DNA of 64,000 nt, taken from contig NC_088177.1 of assembly GCF_028769735.1 (NCBI RefSeq), positions 27,312,099 to 27,376,098 of the forward strand, in the 5' to 3' direction. A program made the position numbers and the translations under genes. Shown piece by piece: positions 12,201 to 26,833 of this stretch (within the stretch, counting starts at the first letter, position 1; each line of letters begins with the position of its first letter). The DNA comes from Zonotrichia leucophrys gambelii. Its lineage: Eukaryota; Chordata; Aves; Passeriformes; Passerellidae. Under the pieces are notes generated by a model. That model did not search any database and was not told the origin of the DNA. It saw only the letters and a program-made list of their open reading frames with translations.

Positions 12201-14240
12201 GGATGACACAAGTTCTCGTGGCTATGTTAAAAACAGGGTAAGCATTACTTTAAAGGTTGTAGCTGCAGAGAGACGACAAATGGATTTCCTGACTTGCAAA
12301 TGCCTTTTTAATCACCTTCAGTGCAGCAGCAGCCTGCAAGAAAACGCTTAGCAGAATCACAAACTTTGAAGGAGCCATACCAACAGAAGGTCAGGGTTGG
12401 CAGTGAATAACAGGGTAGTCAAAAGCAACAACCAGGAGCTAATTTAAACAGTTTTCTCAAGACATGTCAAACAAGGAAAGACAAAAAACATTGTCACTGG
12501 GCAGAGAGAGCTCTTTTCAGACAGATCAGCTTCTGGAAGAATCCCAAAGTTGTCATCAAAACCAAAAAGCCTCACTTCTTACACAAACTGTTAAGCCTTA
12601 GGCTAGGAAGGCTTTTCAAAGCAGTGACAGAGTCTGCTTTATTTTGCATCATTGTGAATACATGATTTTTGGTGAAGTAATGAGTGATAGAAGCTGGAGA
12701 ACAGGCTTCCTTCAGTGTTCAGACACAAAATCAGAAAGTCATATGCAATGAGAAGTCATTTAAGCTCTCCTTTATTTAGAACAAGTGTTTATATTCAGTG
12801 TGTCTCTAAGGGAGAGGTGCAGACAATGGTCTCCACAGTCTTTCTACAGTATCCCTTAAAGATCTCTTACAAAATCAATCAAAAATTGTCTGAAAAATCT
12901 GTCCAGTCAGATAGCTGTGTCCCATGATGAGAGATGCAGTGTTTAATGTAACTGGAGGGACTCTGGGGCAGAAGAAACCAGCCCTTGATGATCAGATGGT
13001 TCTTGTCTCACAGATAGGTGGCATGATGAAACAAAGATGGCATCAAAGATAGTACAGCTATCAAGTACAGCTTTTACAGCCACATCAAATTGGGAAAATA
13101 CTGAAGGTTGGCCATCAGACAATGCCTTCAGTATCTCTGCTACCTACTGAATATGTAGAAAGACAGTGTACAGCACAGGTCAAAACCTTGTCTTTGTAAC
13201 CAAGCCAACTTCTCTTATCTGTCAGCACGACCATTGGCACTTCCCCAGGGGTAACCTGCAACAGTTCTACAAAAGCCCTCGCCTGTAAATAGATTAGGTA
13301 TAAAAGGGTAAAGGGTATCATCCGCTCAATGTTATGGATTAAAATATAATAGGAAAAGTTCCATATAAGCTGGAAGGTACAGGAAAGCCATTTCAAATAT
13401 TTTCATGTATCACATGAATGACTCTTTTTGCTATTTTCACCTACTAATGTGCAGTTCTCACCAAGCACTTTCACAACCAACACAAAAAATATCTATTTTG
13501 GAACAATTTAAACTTTTAGATGAAAGCTGATCACTCTACAGAGATTGAAAAGATGAGTTCCCTAACCATTTATTACTAAAACTAAATTAAATATGAATTT
13601 AAATCTGTTTTAAAAGTGGATTTTCAATCATTTTTTTAGCCCACCTTTTTTTAAAAATCTAATAGTGAGATGCAAGCAATTCAAGATATTCTAATAAACA
13701 CTATATTTCACTCTAGGGATACAATATGATAAGAGAACAGAAAACCAGGCAATTTTAGCTATATTCATGGGGCTTTCCTCCTCTCTGATTGACATTTACA
13801 GACTTGATCTTTAATACTTTTGATAACAATTGAATGTATTCATTTTACAGATAATATATCACTATAAAAACTACAATTTTTTTACATCTTAATAGGAATT
13901 TTACTCACACCCAGGATCAGCAACAGTATAAGTAGAGTGTTTCATCAGCAATATATCAGATGCTGACAAGAAATCCTGATAGTGATCAGTTCAGGAGCTA
14001 CTCTAAGTCTTTAAATTATCTTCATTAAGCACAAAACATGGCAGTAATTTTATTTTAATATCAGCATTTTTATCAGACTGTTTCTAAAAACAAGACTAAA
14101 CTGCTCCTAACAAAAAAGAATTACTTTTCTTCATTAGTTATCCTTAAATGTAACCCACACTGCATTCCACAAACAAAAGTGTGAATTTTCTTTAAAATCC
14201 CTCTTCCTAAGGGAGGTACCACAATCAAAGAACTCGGCAA
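9241..14240. other. AT-rich non-coding DNA
   Basis: No exon, RNA gene or named repeat was recognised. Frames are short. Several A-rich runs occur (for example 9,350-9,360 and 9,437-9,444). Confidence 0.65.
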
Positions 14241-14935
14241 GAGCATCATTTGGCGGCAGTCACGCACTGACACCTAGTGAATGCTTGCAGCCAAGGAATC
14301 CTGTGCTCGTCTCCTCCCTGCCCTGCACCACAAGTGTTACCAGCACACTCATCCTCACAAGGTGCTTCAAACACAGCGTGTCCCCAGTTCTGACGGGGGG
14401 CACACCAGGCCGTGTGTTATTCCGAGCATGAGGAGGCACACAGAGCATCTGAGCAGCTCAAAAGCCTGTATGTCCCTGTAAACGAGTCCCGACTTTGTTC
14501 TATTTTTCATGCGTAATGGCAGCCTAGTGACAAGTGCTCAGCACGGCAGTGGGAACGAGCAGACAGACAAGTTCCTCCAGACGAGATGGATTCTGCAACC
14601 CCCCAAATCCACTCAGGGAGTCAGCTGGCTCCACACACAGCACAATTGTTTTCTTTCCATTATGCAGCAGATGGTGCTGGAGATGATCTGAAAAGCCCTT
14701 AAACGTGAACGGCACATGCAGAGAAACAGTGGAGACTGCAACCAGAGGATTTATAGCCGGGAACAATCTGGGGTCAGTGATTATGTCATCACATTGTCAC
14801 TCCTAATGTGTCTCAGCAGAGATGCACAAGCTAGCTGTTCAATCCATTCATCGGGCTCCACGCACAATCACCAGCCTCACATCCTCACCACAAACAACAG
14901 AGTTCCTGACATTCTTACTCTTTAATTGCATTTAA
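14241..14935. other. possible conserved non-coding element
   Basis: This stretch is moderately GC-rich, non-repetitive and of higher complexity than its AT-rich flanks, with CRE-like and AP-1-like words (GATTATGTCATCAC near 14,779). It has no coding logic. The idea of an enhancer rests only on composition. Confidence 0.2.
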
Positions 14936-17925
14936 GGGATCCCTTTTCCCAAACTTTTTGCATTTCTTCAGCCTAAAACCCAAGGTAGCAATTATCTCTC
15001 CTCTCGAATTCTTAGGGAGCGCTGGACAAATTATTCAGTGAAAAACTGCACTGCCTAGTATTACAAGCAAAGCCAGAAAACAAATTCCAAAATAAGCCTT
15101 CAAGCTCTTTCTTACAAGTGAGTTGAGGTTGTGTTGGAAGGCAGGGGAGGAGGGGCAATGCAATACACTGCCAGATGCTATCCACCTCCCTAAATCTTTT
15201 CAGACCCATGCTCCAAATTCCAGTTTTCACAGCATGAGTTTCTTGAATTTCCAAACAGAATGTTCCAGAATCACATATTATGAATTGTATACCTCTGCAG
15301 CCCGTAAGCATTTTTCCAATATTAGCTCTGAATTGACTTTAATGGAAGTTAGTTGGAAGAAAATAACAAAGTCAGTAATTCCAGAACTTCTAGCTTCACT
15401 TGAAAACAAAATTATGTGAATCCAGGGTATTCATGCTTGGCTCTGGGTGCTAGGCTCAATTTCTCTCCTGTATATGCAAGTTATTTTGTTACAGCTATAA
15501 CCGACACAGGTGATAGCTGTAGTGAAAAGTCCTTAACAAATGGATATTTGGATGAAGTTATCACTAAATAGTAGGTTGCTCCTTCCTGTATGATCCTTTT
15601 CCAGCAGAACTGCTTGTCTTTGAATGAGTAGCTCCAGTTGCAGAGGCCACAGTGGTCCTTTTTCCTTTTCATGATTCCATAATAATCCACATTTGTGTGT
15701 GGTGATAGTGGCAGGGGGAAACAGTTCTCCCAGCCCAAACCATGAAGACCAGCAGGCCACTGGCAACTACCTTTACTTTCCAAATTTGTTTTTAATGCAT
15801 CTCTAAATTACCACATATTATGAGGATAAATTTCTTAGATGTACTATTCAGAGGCTTTTACAACATTAAATTATCTACTTTACCTGAGCTGATTATTTCA
15901 GCAACTTTGTAATTCCCATTTCCTTTTTACCAGTTACAAAACAAAACAACCCATACTAAACTTGGGGTTATGGCAGGAACTTGACAAATCTGAATAACCG
16001 GCTTCTTATTTTGGAATGAGTGCTCAGAAGGAAAAACAACAACACAGAAAACCTATCTAACTTTGGAAAAATGACCCAAGCAGAGTCACTCAGTCAAGGC
16101 TTATCCTGTAGCTATTTGGTTCAGGATACACCCCAAACACCACATGTCACTTTTGCCCATCTGAGATGGTGAGGGACAGACACTGAAAAACACACAAAAT
16201 TACTGCCACTGTTAATAAATTTTAGTTTGTGAATTGGGTGCAGTATTTTGAGATCCTTCATTTAAAAAGTACACTGTAAATCTCTTAAAGAAGTAAATAT
16301 TTTATGAATATCTTATCTTGGAAACAAGTTCAAGCCAAAGTAAACATCAGCAGAAGCAGGGCAAATTCTAAGCAACTAAACTCTCAATAGTTTTTATAAG
16401 CATATACAAGGTTCACAAATATATAAACATACAAATTTTTAGGTATATAGAGTGCTCTCCTGCTTGTTGAGACTGTATCTGGAAGACAACATCTTTTTCT
16501 ATGCTATCACCACAGCAAGGCTTGACAATTTTTTAATAATTTCTTATACCATGTTAAAAATTAGAACAGGTATTCTTGTCAAATAAGAATTCACATTTAG
16601 GTGTAAACATATGGGCAAAACACAGATGACTGGGGAGGAACCTGAGGGGGAACAGCAGAGTGCCTGATCAGCTTTCAGTGATCAAAATTTCTTTGTAATA
16701 AAGAATATTTATACTCCCTCAAAGCAGTATCCTGCTTGGCAGCTCAAAAATCCTTGTTGCCATGGGAACTGCAAAAGAAGCCAGTTGTGACATAGCAAGC
16801 CTATAACAGAAACAAGTCTACTGTGAAATGACCAACAGTTCAGGGTTTTGTATAAAAAATGCTTGAGTATTTTCAACCTGAAAACAAAATGCTGCCTCAA
16901 ATCTTTCTTCCAAATCCTCCTTCCACAAATATATTGCAAATTTTCACTAAAATACAGACATTGCTTATATAAAATGAGGTAATTTTGTATTTCATATCTA
17001 CTACATCCAGCACAAAAATACCTACTTCCATATGTGTCCTTTGCAGATATATTTGGTACAAAGTGTACATTAGTGATTTACATTACTGTACTTTATGTAG
17101 AGAGACAAACAGATCTCAGAAACAGAAGAGACAAAAGACTAAAACACAAAAAAATACTGCATAAGAAACTATATAAAGGAAGACTTCTAATGCAATTATA
17201 TAAACCAATATTTCAAGGGTATACATGCAATTTGCCCTTTGTATCTGTTCTCACCAGGTAAGAAAAATCAGTGCTTGATTACTAAAATAGAACATCATGC
17301 CTTTTGAGAAGGCTGTTGGCACTTCAAAGCAAAGTGAAAAAGCAGTGTCAAACCCAGAGTCATGCAGTTCCCACTTGAACACAAACAGTTTGCAGAAGTG
17401 TGAATAAAAAAACCCAACAGGCTGATCAAAGGATCCATGTAATAACATGGAACTCATACTTTCAAACATAACCCTTTCAGTACCCCATTATAATCTTATC
17501 GAGACACTAGACTTATTTTCCTGTCAAATATGTGTATGATAAAAACGTCCTGAGAACACCACATGATAAGGACTGTGCTGAAATGATGTGACCCTTAGGT
17601 CACATATGCTGATTTGTGACACATCAATGAAGTTGGGGAGAACCCTGAAGAAAACAGTTTTGCAAAACAGTTACCTGCAAAGCTGCTTTTATATGCCAAA
17701 GCAGTCTCGGATATGTTTAGAATACCTTTTAACATTGTAACTACTTAAGCATCACATTATGACTAATTAAAAAAGAATCCTAGGGAACTAGGTACAAGTC
17801 TTATCTGCAGACTGCCTCATGGCTCCAGTTGCTTTGCAGAACCATTAATTAGGAAATACATTCTTTTTTATCTGTTCTAACAACACTTGCTTATCAGACA
17901 GCACATTATACAGAATGTATTATCA
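14936..17925. other. AT-rich non-coding DNA
   Basis: Nothing recognised beyond short chance frames. Confidence 0.65.
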
Positions 17926-18215
17926 CTGAAACCAATTAGTTTGGATTACCTTCACTTCACCCCCCTCCCTGGAGGGCAGATAAGAGCAGCTATCTCCATT
18001 TTGGCCATGCCCACTCTCCTTTTTGACCTAGCCTGCACAGCCTGGCACAGAACTGTGCAGGTCTTGCCAAATGCTTGGACTAATCATCAAGTAACTGAGG
18101 CTATTGAGAGTAATGGAAGGCATTCCCAATGGAGAGGGCACTGCCTGGGAAATGCAACAGGCTTCACTTTTTTACCTGTCAAAGCCATAGAGCAAACAGG
18201 ATGAAGGAGAGGGAG
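17926..18215. other. possible conserved non-coding element
   Basis: A 290-nt segment of balanced composition amid AT-rich DNA, including AGATAAGAGCAGCTATCT-type GATA and E-box-like words near 17,980. It is not repetitive. Functional status is unknown. Confidence 0.2.
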
Positions 18216-19248
18216 AGCAGTGATACCTGCATCTTTATTAATGTCTGCAAAAGTATTTAAACTGGACTCAAGAAGTCAAGCAATCTACAACAAAGTGAAC
18301 CAGTTCAGTGAGAAAACCTCTAAAAGATAAAATTTTACTTTCAGAATAGTGTGGCATTATTCATTTGACAAGTTTTTAGAATTAGCAAAAATATATGCTT
18401 CCTTAAATGGGTTGTGGGATAAGAGAGTAATACATTACAATGATGCGTACTAGAAACAGCAAAAAATAAAAATATTAAATCTTCTAGATTATTTTACATG
18501 CATGTATCAGTCCTTCACTTAACATTGCATCTATTTGATGAATTCTTTTTCCAGTAACACAAATGTTCTATTTCTATCATACTCATACACACCTTAGGCA
18601 GATGTGTTCACTGCCAGAGATACCTGTGAGGGATGAAGAGACTGATGTCCAGAGACCCTCTGGAGTGCAGGAGTGAGGGGCAGGGCAGCTCAGGCCTTGC
18701 CCTGGAGCCTGCTGTACCCAGCCCAGGGGAAGCAATGCCCCACACCCCACTCTGGGGCTCCTAACCCAGCTCCTAAGGGGCCAAATGACCACAAGGCCCA
18801 CCTGGGAGAAGGGCCCACAGGATTTAATGCAACCAGTACCTAATATTATCTCAGTACCACAGGAGTCCAGGAGTTGGTACTGATATGTGTCCTTTTCTGA
18901 ATCTTTTCTGCCTTCCTTTCTTCTTCTAATTCCTTCTTCTTGGAATTTTTAAGAACTTAGAACTGAATTGGTTTACAGTTTCCTAAGTTGAATGGGCCAA
19001 GTTAATGCTTCGAGAAATGTTTTATGTTGATTGAATGCTGCATTAAACCCTTTTCAAAGTTTATTTGATTTTCTAAAGTTGCCAATAAAGTTCTTTTTGC
19101 TGTTTTGATCTCTTGAGAATACCTTGTCTGTATTTCTCCTGTGGGTCTAACGTAGAGTACATGAACAACTGTAAGACCTTTCCAATGGCTCATCAAGTGA
19201 GTTGCTTGGGGCCTTCTTATTCTCTGGCTCAACATTTCTCTAAATTAA
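18216..19248. other. non-coding, with a GC-rich block and an LTR-like end
   Basis: A GC-rich block lies at about 18,590-18,830. Nearby, CCAATAAAGTTCTTTTTGCT at about 19,082-19,101 on the plus strand resembles a retroviral polyadenylation region. This could be a second, older LTR beside the better-preserved one at 19,249, but I could not find its boundaries. Confidence 0.35.
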
Positions 19249-19832
19249 TGTGCTGGGCTTGGCTTGGAGAGAGTTAAATTTCTTCATAGCAGCTGGTATG
19301 GTGCTGTGTTTTGGATTTGTGCTGGACACAGCGTTGGTAATTCCAGGATGATTTTGTCATGGCTGAGCAGTGCTCACACACAGTCAAAGCCCTTCCTGCA
19401 GCTCACACAGCCCCAGCAGGGAGGAGAATGGGGTGCACGAGGAGCTGGGAGGGGGCACAGCCACGACCCAGCTGACCACAGGGACATCCCACACCATAGG
19501 ATGTCATGCTCAGCACACAAACCTGGGGAAGAAGGGGGAAGGGGAGGTGTTTGCAGTGACAGTGCTCGTTTCCCAAGTCCCCTTTACGTGTGCTGCAGCC
19601 CTGGCTGTCCTGGATGTGGCTGAGCACCGGCCTGCCCATGGGAGCTGCTGGAATGGATGCCTTGTTTGGCCTTGTTTGTGTGCACAGCTTTCCCTTTACC
19701 CACTGAACTGCCTTTACCTCAACCCACAAGTTTCCTCACTTTTAACCTTCTGATTGTCTCCCCCATCCTGCTGCTGGAGTGAGTGAACAGCTGTGCAGCA
19801 TTTAGCTGCCAGCTGGGGTTAAACCAAAACCA
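19249..19832 (+). mobile_element. solo LTR, ERVL-like, avian type
   Basis: About 584 nt from TGTGCTGGGCTTGGCTTGGA to GGGGTTAAACCAAAACCA. Characteristic segments are GGAGAGAGTTAAATTTCTTC at the start, TGTCATGCTCAGCACA in the middle, and CTCAACCCACAAGTTTCCTC near the end. The layout matches, from memory, an LTR family common in bird genomes and especially abundant in songbirds. It begins TG and ends CA. No internal retroviral sequence or second LTR adjoins it. I saw no clear target-site duplication, which fits an old insertion. Confidence 0.8.
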
Positions 19833-21329
19833 TCAGTTACCATCAACCACCTGTAGGAGATTCCCCCATAGAAAGTAAAGCAACCCCCAGCTCAGCCCCA
19901 TTCCCCCCCTTCACTGTGAGCAAACAGACTGATGTAGTACATCCGTGCAGTAACATCTGTCTGTGCTTAAAGCAAGCTGTGCTACCAGTGTGACAAGTGC
20001 CAAACAAGGCTGTCTGCCGATCTGTAGCGTCTCTACAAGGCCATTTGTTTCCAAAATACAACAATTTACAATAGTGAATGTGTGTTGTAACACACATTAC
20101 AACCTCCTGCAGTTGCTTATTGCTTATTCCCTCCACAGCCATTGCAATGCAATCACAGAGGCAGGAAATAATTTTAAATTGTCATTAGAACAACCTCACA
20201 AAGACAAAAATCTAAACACTAGACACAAGACTATAAATTCATAGCTGGGTAACAGTGCATGCTGCAAACACTTTTTGGACTTTTACACAAGTAAGGGTCC
20301 CCACAGAGTGAAGAAACCAGTCCACATTCAGGTGCTTTAGATTCCATATATACTACCTAACTCAAAATACAAACAGATTTCCCAAGGTTCAACCAAAATT
20401 CTACCACATACTGCAGAAAGCTCTCTTTATTTCATAGTAAAAGCTAAGTAAACCTAAAAAGCTTTATGAAGTGTAAGAACACTTTAAAATAAAGCATGCT
20501 TAGTCACAAACTATCCACATTTTCTCATTTTGCTGCACTTAACTGCATGGTCTAAAACAAATTATGATGACAATTTTAGTGACTAGTGAGGGATGTTGCT
20601 GAGTTAACCTGAACTACTCTTCAAATAATAAACATGAAAATAACATCTTGAAACAATAGCCACAGAGAAGACCAGGCATACAAAAAGAGCAGAGCAGACC
20701 TTTCCTTGTAGTCAATATTTAAAACCTCTCTTTTAGAGATTTCTTTAGCCTGCCTTGTTCTGACAAGACTAAAAAGCACATAAGTTGTGATTCTGGAATC
20801 ACCCGAAGGTATGTCACTCCAGCACTTATGTCCCTGGGTGTTCATTTACGTAGGGTAAATATACTGAAATTTACAAATCCCTTGGAGCTTTGTTTTTTCT
20901 ACACACACTATGCAAAAATCCATTCTCCAATTTGCCCACTGATAAAGTAAGGGTGACTAATGTGGATGGGAAATCTTTTGCAGCAGACTTTCCCCAGCAA
21001 AACATCCTCGTTCAGAGCACTGCAATATATGGTGCGTACAGTTCCCCGTTACGTGTGAATGAACATGGGAAACTGAGCATGTTTTGCAGCCTGCAGCGAG
21101 CTGTTCATTATTAAGCTCTACTAGCTTCTCACAACTGTTTGTTTTCCTGTCTACTGAGAGCAGAAGATGTTTTAGACAAAGAACGAACTGGAGGTATAGC
21201 ATCGCTCCCGAGTTTGCTGTGCTGAGTGGATATAGAACACAGTTTCTCACACACGACAAGCACAGTCTTGCAGCACCACAGATCTATCCAGAACCACAGA
21301 CTACACAGAAATCAATCCCCTGAGACGTT
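19833..21329. other. non-coding DNA before the CpG island
   Basis: AT-rich, no exon or repeat identified. Confidence 0.6.
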
Positions 21330-22235
21330 TCCCATTTATTCCGCTGTGCCGGGGCCAGGGGGGCCAGCGCAGCCCGGTCCGTGCGCTCCGTGCAGCGAGG
21401 CCAGGCCCGGCCCGGCACCCCCGGCCCAGCGAGCCCGGCGGGGCAGACACGCACGCACACACACACACACACACAGACACACTCACACACACACAGACAC
21501 ACTCTCTCACTCACACACACACACACACAGACACACACACTCTCTCTCTCACTCTCACACACTCATGCACATACACACACACACACACACTCACACACCC
21601 CGAGGGGCTCCGGGCCGAGGGCCGCGGCTGGGTATGGACGTGCTGGGCCAGCGGCAGCGCCGAGGGACGGCCAGAACCCCAGGAGCCCTAACCCAAGGTA
21701 GCCGCAGGCCACCTCACCTCACCTCGCATCCCTTTCCGCGTCAGGTGTGCCAAACGCCAGGACAGACAGGCGCTCTTACAGGCGAGGATCCAGATCGCCT
21801 CCGCTCTGGGGACAGCGGCTGTCTCTGGGTGACTCCAAGCGCAGATGCCAGCGGGGTTTGCTCTCCTCCCTCCTCACCCGGATCTCCCAGCCCCTGCGCT
21901 GGCAGCGGGCGGGCCGCGCTCCGCGCCGCCTGAGCCCGGCGGACGCGCACTGCGCCTGCGGGCCCTCACCTGAGCCGCCGGGCTCCCAGCGCCGCCGGGC
22001 GCCTCCCGGGCTCGCCAGCCGGGCCCGCGCCCGCTCCGGCAGCCGCCGCCGCCAGGGACGCCGGGCCCCCGCCCTCCATCGCCGGCAGAGAGCGCGGCCA
22101 GCGGCGCTGCCCCGGCTCCGGGGCGGGGTGACCCCAGCGGCTCCCGCTCCGCCCTCCCCGGGGCGCTGCTCGGGCCCGGCGCTCCTGCCGCACGCACAGC
22201 CCGAGCGGGATGCTGCGGGACACGCGTGGGCATCG
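21330..22235 (-). promoter_or_regulatory. CpG island, candidate promoter and first exon of a leftward gene (CSRNP3?)
   Basis: This is the strongest CpG island in the window: very GC-rich, dense CpGs, especially 21,880-22,200. On the minus strand a consensus donor (GGCTCAG followed by GTGAGGG) ends at 21,970, with further GAG/GTGAGG donors at about 21,715-21,725. That fits untranslated first exons read leftward. In mammals CSRNP3 lies downstream of SCN2A on the same strand, so it is the obvious candidate, though no CSRNP3 coding exon lies in the window. The predicted SCN2A polyadenylation site is only about 1.2 kb away. Long frames through the island are compositional artefacts. Confidence 0.55.
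21447..21598. repeat. (CA)n microsatellite inside the CpG island
   Basis: About 150 nt of CACA units broken by GACA, CTCTCT and TCAC interruptions. It creates spurious His/Thr-rich frames on the plus strand and Val/Cys-rich frames on the minus strand. Confidence 0.95.
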
Positions 22236-23456
22236 CCCGTGTCCCATGGGTCTGTCACAGGTGTTTCCAGTCCTGCTGCAGAGCTGTTTACTAAACAAAC
22301 AACAAAGGGAGGGGTACCCAAGCACAACCACAGCTGCTTGTTGTTCCGCTTGTTGTTTGAGGCATTTAATAATTTCTTACTTTGTGCTCGTCTTCTGGTA
22401 AGCTCAAACCCCTCCAGATACATACTGATTATTTTCATTCTAAGACAAATTTATTATTTATGTACCTGCTATTTTTTCAATACCTTTCCCTCCCCAAAAC
22501 CAACCAAACCAACGTGAAACGTGTCCTTTAATTACACATTTTGGATTTTGGACATTTTGGATTTTGGGTTCTCTCATCTCTCCCTATCTTACACCCTGCC
22601 TTCACAATTGTTTTTTACAGCTGATGTGAAAAATGTAACTGAAACACTGCAGCCTGAGTGCTCACTACTTGAGAGTTGCAATACTCATTTCTAGGGTGAA
22701 CAACCTCAACAGACCATCAGTGGTTGAAAATTGTGGAGAGAAGGGACAAAAGGCATGCACCATCCGACTGCTCCATTTGTGTTTCTCCTGGGGTGCACAC
22801 CCGGAGCTCACAGTTCCACATCACACAGATTCCTGGCTACATCTGCTCTTCCCAATACTCTTCAGAGGATCTGATGTAGAGTGCATATCTGCACATCTAT
22901 GATGATTATTAGTTTGTGCTTTTAATTTGTTCAGTGTAACCTTCATGGCATTACTTTAAATTTAAGACAGAGAAAAGTTCTTAGAAACAGCACTCAAATA
23001 TGATTGCTACCTAAAAATTTGGCTCTCATGTCTTATCATAAAATAATAAATTCTACTTAGAAAATAATGAGATAAATATTTTTTTCTTTATAACACAAAG
23101 CTAATTCTTCACTTCAAATGTAGAATATAATTGAAATGATACATACATTGCAGCCTTGGTAGCTAGAGACTTTATTTAATATCTGGCTTTTTAGGTGTCT
23201 CGGAACACCTGATATGAAAAAGGGATTGAAGCATCATGAGTTCTTAGATGCTATCCTGGGATCCTGAATAGGATTAATAACCTCAAGAGTTTAAATTCAA
23301 ATGATGTTTAAGATCTTTCAGAAAGCATACAGCTTCAATTTTTTTACTTTTCACAAACCTATTTCTAGCATCTTATATATATTCATATTTTACTTTCATA
23401 GCACCTCTTGATATTCAATAGTTTTTAGTGGGAAAATAAAAAATGCAGACAAAACC
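22236..23456. other. spacer between CpG island and SCN2A 3' end
   Basis: AT-rich and without exons. A small imperfect tandem of ATTTTGGATTTTGG occurs at about 22,538-22,569. The border with the SCN2A 3' UTR is set only by the polyadenylation signal. Confidence 0.55.
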
Positions 23457-23481
23457 ATTAAATACAATAAAAAATGAAGTC

Positions 23482-23487
23482 TTTATT
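23482..23487 (-). terminator. candidate SCN2A polyadenylation signal AATAAA
   Basis: On the minus strand the sequence reads AAGAATAAAGACTTC, followed 10-70 nt later by T-rich and TG-containing sequence that could serve as the downstream element. It is the best-placed of several AATAAA hexamers because it closes a UTR of plausible length before the CpG island at 22 kb. Confidence 0.45.
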
Positions 23488-25457
23488 CTTTTGGCTCAAC
23501 TGTAATGTGGTTTACTGTTCTTTATGGTAATAGCATTTTCCTGCATGCAGTTCACCGACACACAAGTCAATATTTTTGTAAAAGGAGGAGTCAACATCGA
23601 ATTTTTGCTTGTGTAAGAAACACAAAATGTCCTGATGTGATCAATTATACATGTTTGCTATTTAATTCCTGTGGAAAAAAAAAGCATTGTGGATCCCATA
23701 TTATATTTAGAACAGTTCTAGTGCAGCATGAATCAACAAGAATAAGAATAGTCTATGTAAACAAACACTGGTAAAGATTTCATGAATAAAAATACTACCT
23801 TGAAACTTCTGATGCAGGCAGTGCTAGAATCTTAAACAAATCCTCCCCACCACATTTCAATTACAAGTTATATCTATTTGGAAGCAAGTGCATTTTGGAC
23901 TCAGTTTGAAACTTATTTCACATTAAAATGTGTGCAAAAATACAGTACTAATAAAAAAGCAGAAACCTAAAGCTACCCCATTCTTTCCTTTGTTTCTTAT
24001 TTTGTGAAGTTCTTGAATTAAAAAGTGCTATGGATAGAAAGTAATAAAAGTGACAGTAACATCAACCTGAAGATAATTCTCATTTCTTATTTTATGTACA
24101 AAATGCTGAAAAATAAAATAAAATGGTATTTTTACAGTATTTATATTTTCTTAGAAAATTCTATCCATGTAGTTTTCAACAGATTAAGCAGTTTGCAACA
24201 TATCCTGTACAGTCTGACTATGCACCGTACAGTAGTCACTTAAAATTTTAGAATGCAAAGCAAGAAGCTCTTAAATAACTGCAAACTATTGCTTGATGTC
24301 GTGAAAGAATGATGACCAATTGAACAATTTATTTCACTTAACCACTGAGCTATGGCTTCCCATATTAGACTCTTAACAGTGGAAGGAGTAAAATTACAGC
24401 AGCAAAGGCAAGATAAACATGCATCAGTGATAGCTTCCAAACTGTCTATAATGGTACAGAATACTTCATATTAGCTGTTGAGAGATTGCAAATTACATTT
24501 ACTGTGGTACATATTTGATGCAATAAATATTGTGCACATGTCATTATTTGTTTGCTCAAACATGCACCACGGGATAAAGTAACTATTTACATAGAGGGTA
24601 CTTTTTTAATCAACACATACAATGTCAACCTTGCTGAGAGCAGAAGATGGCTAAATGATACTGCAGGGTGAAGCAGAACAACTTCATAATCCTTGTGTTT
24701 TGCAGGTTTTTGGTAAGCTCAATTTCCCAAGGTCAGGTAAACTGTTTTCCGCAGAAGAATACTTAGAAGTGGACTCTATGTCCCTCGGTAAAATTTTTAT
24801 ACAGAGATTGTTCAACTACTGTTAAATGACTTATGAAAAAATAAAACATCTGTTCTATTATTGTAGACTCTATGGGACTTTACAGGCACATTAAGATTTG
24901 TCTGGATGAGATACGGATACTGTTTTTAAGCACCTCAACATACAGAGCCACCCTGAAACATGGAAGTAGTCAGACTGCTGCTTTGTGCGACGTCATGTTT
25001 TCCCATGCATGAACTACAAGTGCAGCATGCCTTCATGCAAATCACTTCTGTTTGTACATTATAGAGAATCCGAGAGTAGAACACCTGGTCCTCATACCCC
25101 CTTCCCCAACATAAAACCCATTTACAAAAATAGTCACATATAATAGTAAACAACCTGTGAATTAAAAAATGATAAGTTCACCAACACTGATTTTTGTAAA
25201 AATATGGCAAATGTGACTGTTGAAATGCTAACAGTGGATACAATTTTTGTACTGTGTGTTTCATGTTAAACACAGAGATTCATAGGTTTGCACCTTATTT
25301 TTTTAACTGGTCCCTACAGTCTGGTTGGCCATTTTATCATCTCTTCAGCAGTGTCAGCTGGTACTAAAAACAACAACCTCCTGTCAAGATGTTACCCTGT
25401 TTTACAGAGTTGCAGTTTGATGACGAGGGGTCACTGTCTTGCTATAGGCACTGACCT

Positions 25458-25492
25458 TATATATATATATAATTATATATATATCTATATAT
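25458..25492. repeat. AT dinucleotide microsatellite in the SCN2A 3' UTR
   Basis: This is a run of TA/AT units, interrupted once by AATT and once by a C, about 105-140 nt past the SCN2A stop codon. It is largely self-complementary and could fold into an AT-only hairpin in the mRNA. Confidence 0.9.
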
Positions 25493-25594
25493 GTAAAAAC
25501 TGACAGTTTGGCATGTACCTCCTACAGGAGTCCTGTTGACACAAATACGCACTTTTTCAGGCTGTAAACAGTTTATTACAAACAGCGTTCTATG

Positions 25595-26833
<1,239 letters not shown>

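Larger units (their letters stand above)
23457..25594 (-). other. SCN2A: predicted SCN2A 3' UTR
   Basis: The 2.1 kb after the stop codon is AT-rich, with no competing exon or repeat, and ends in a canonical AATAAA at 23,482-23,487 followed by T-rich sequence. The length is similar to my recollection of the human SCN2A 3' UTR. A TATA-type dinucleotide repeat lies at 25,458-25,492. Another AATAAA sits only about 20 nt past the stop (25,572-25,577) and further candidates occur inside. The end point is inferred. Confidence 0.5.

Noticed and set aside
1..21000. Coding exons of CSRNP3 expected next to SCN2A
   Set aside because: I looked for the conserved N-terminal and cysteine-rich segments on the minus strand and found none; they must lie to the left of the window if synteny holds.
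21226..21933. A 235-codon plus-strand frame
   Set aside because: It is produced by the CA microsatellite (His/Thr repeats) and GC-rich island sequence, with no protein-family logic.
21776..22438. A 220-codon minus-strand frame through the CpG island
   Set aside because: Ala/Gly/Arg/Pro-rich translation typical of CpG islands; a splice donor interrupts it.
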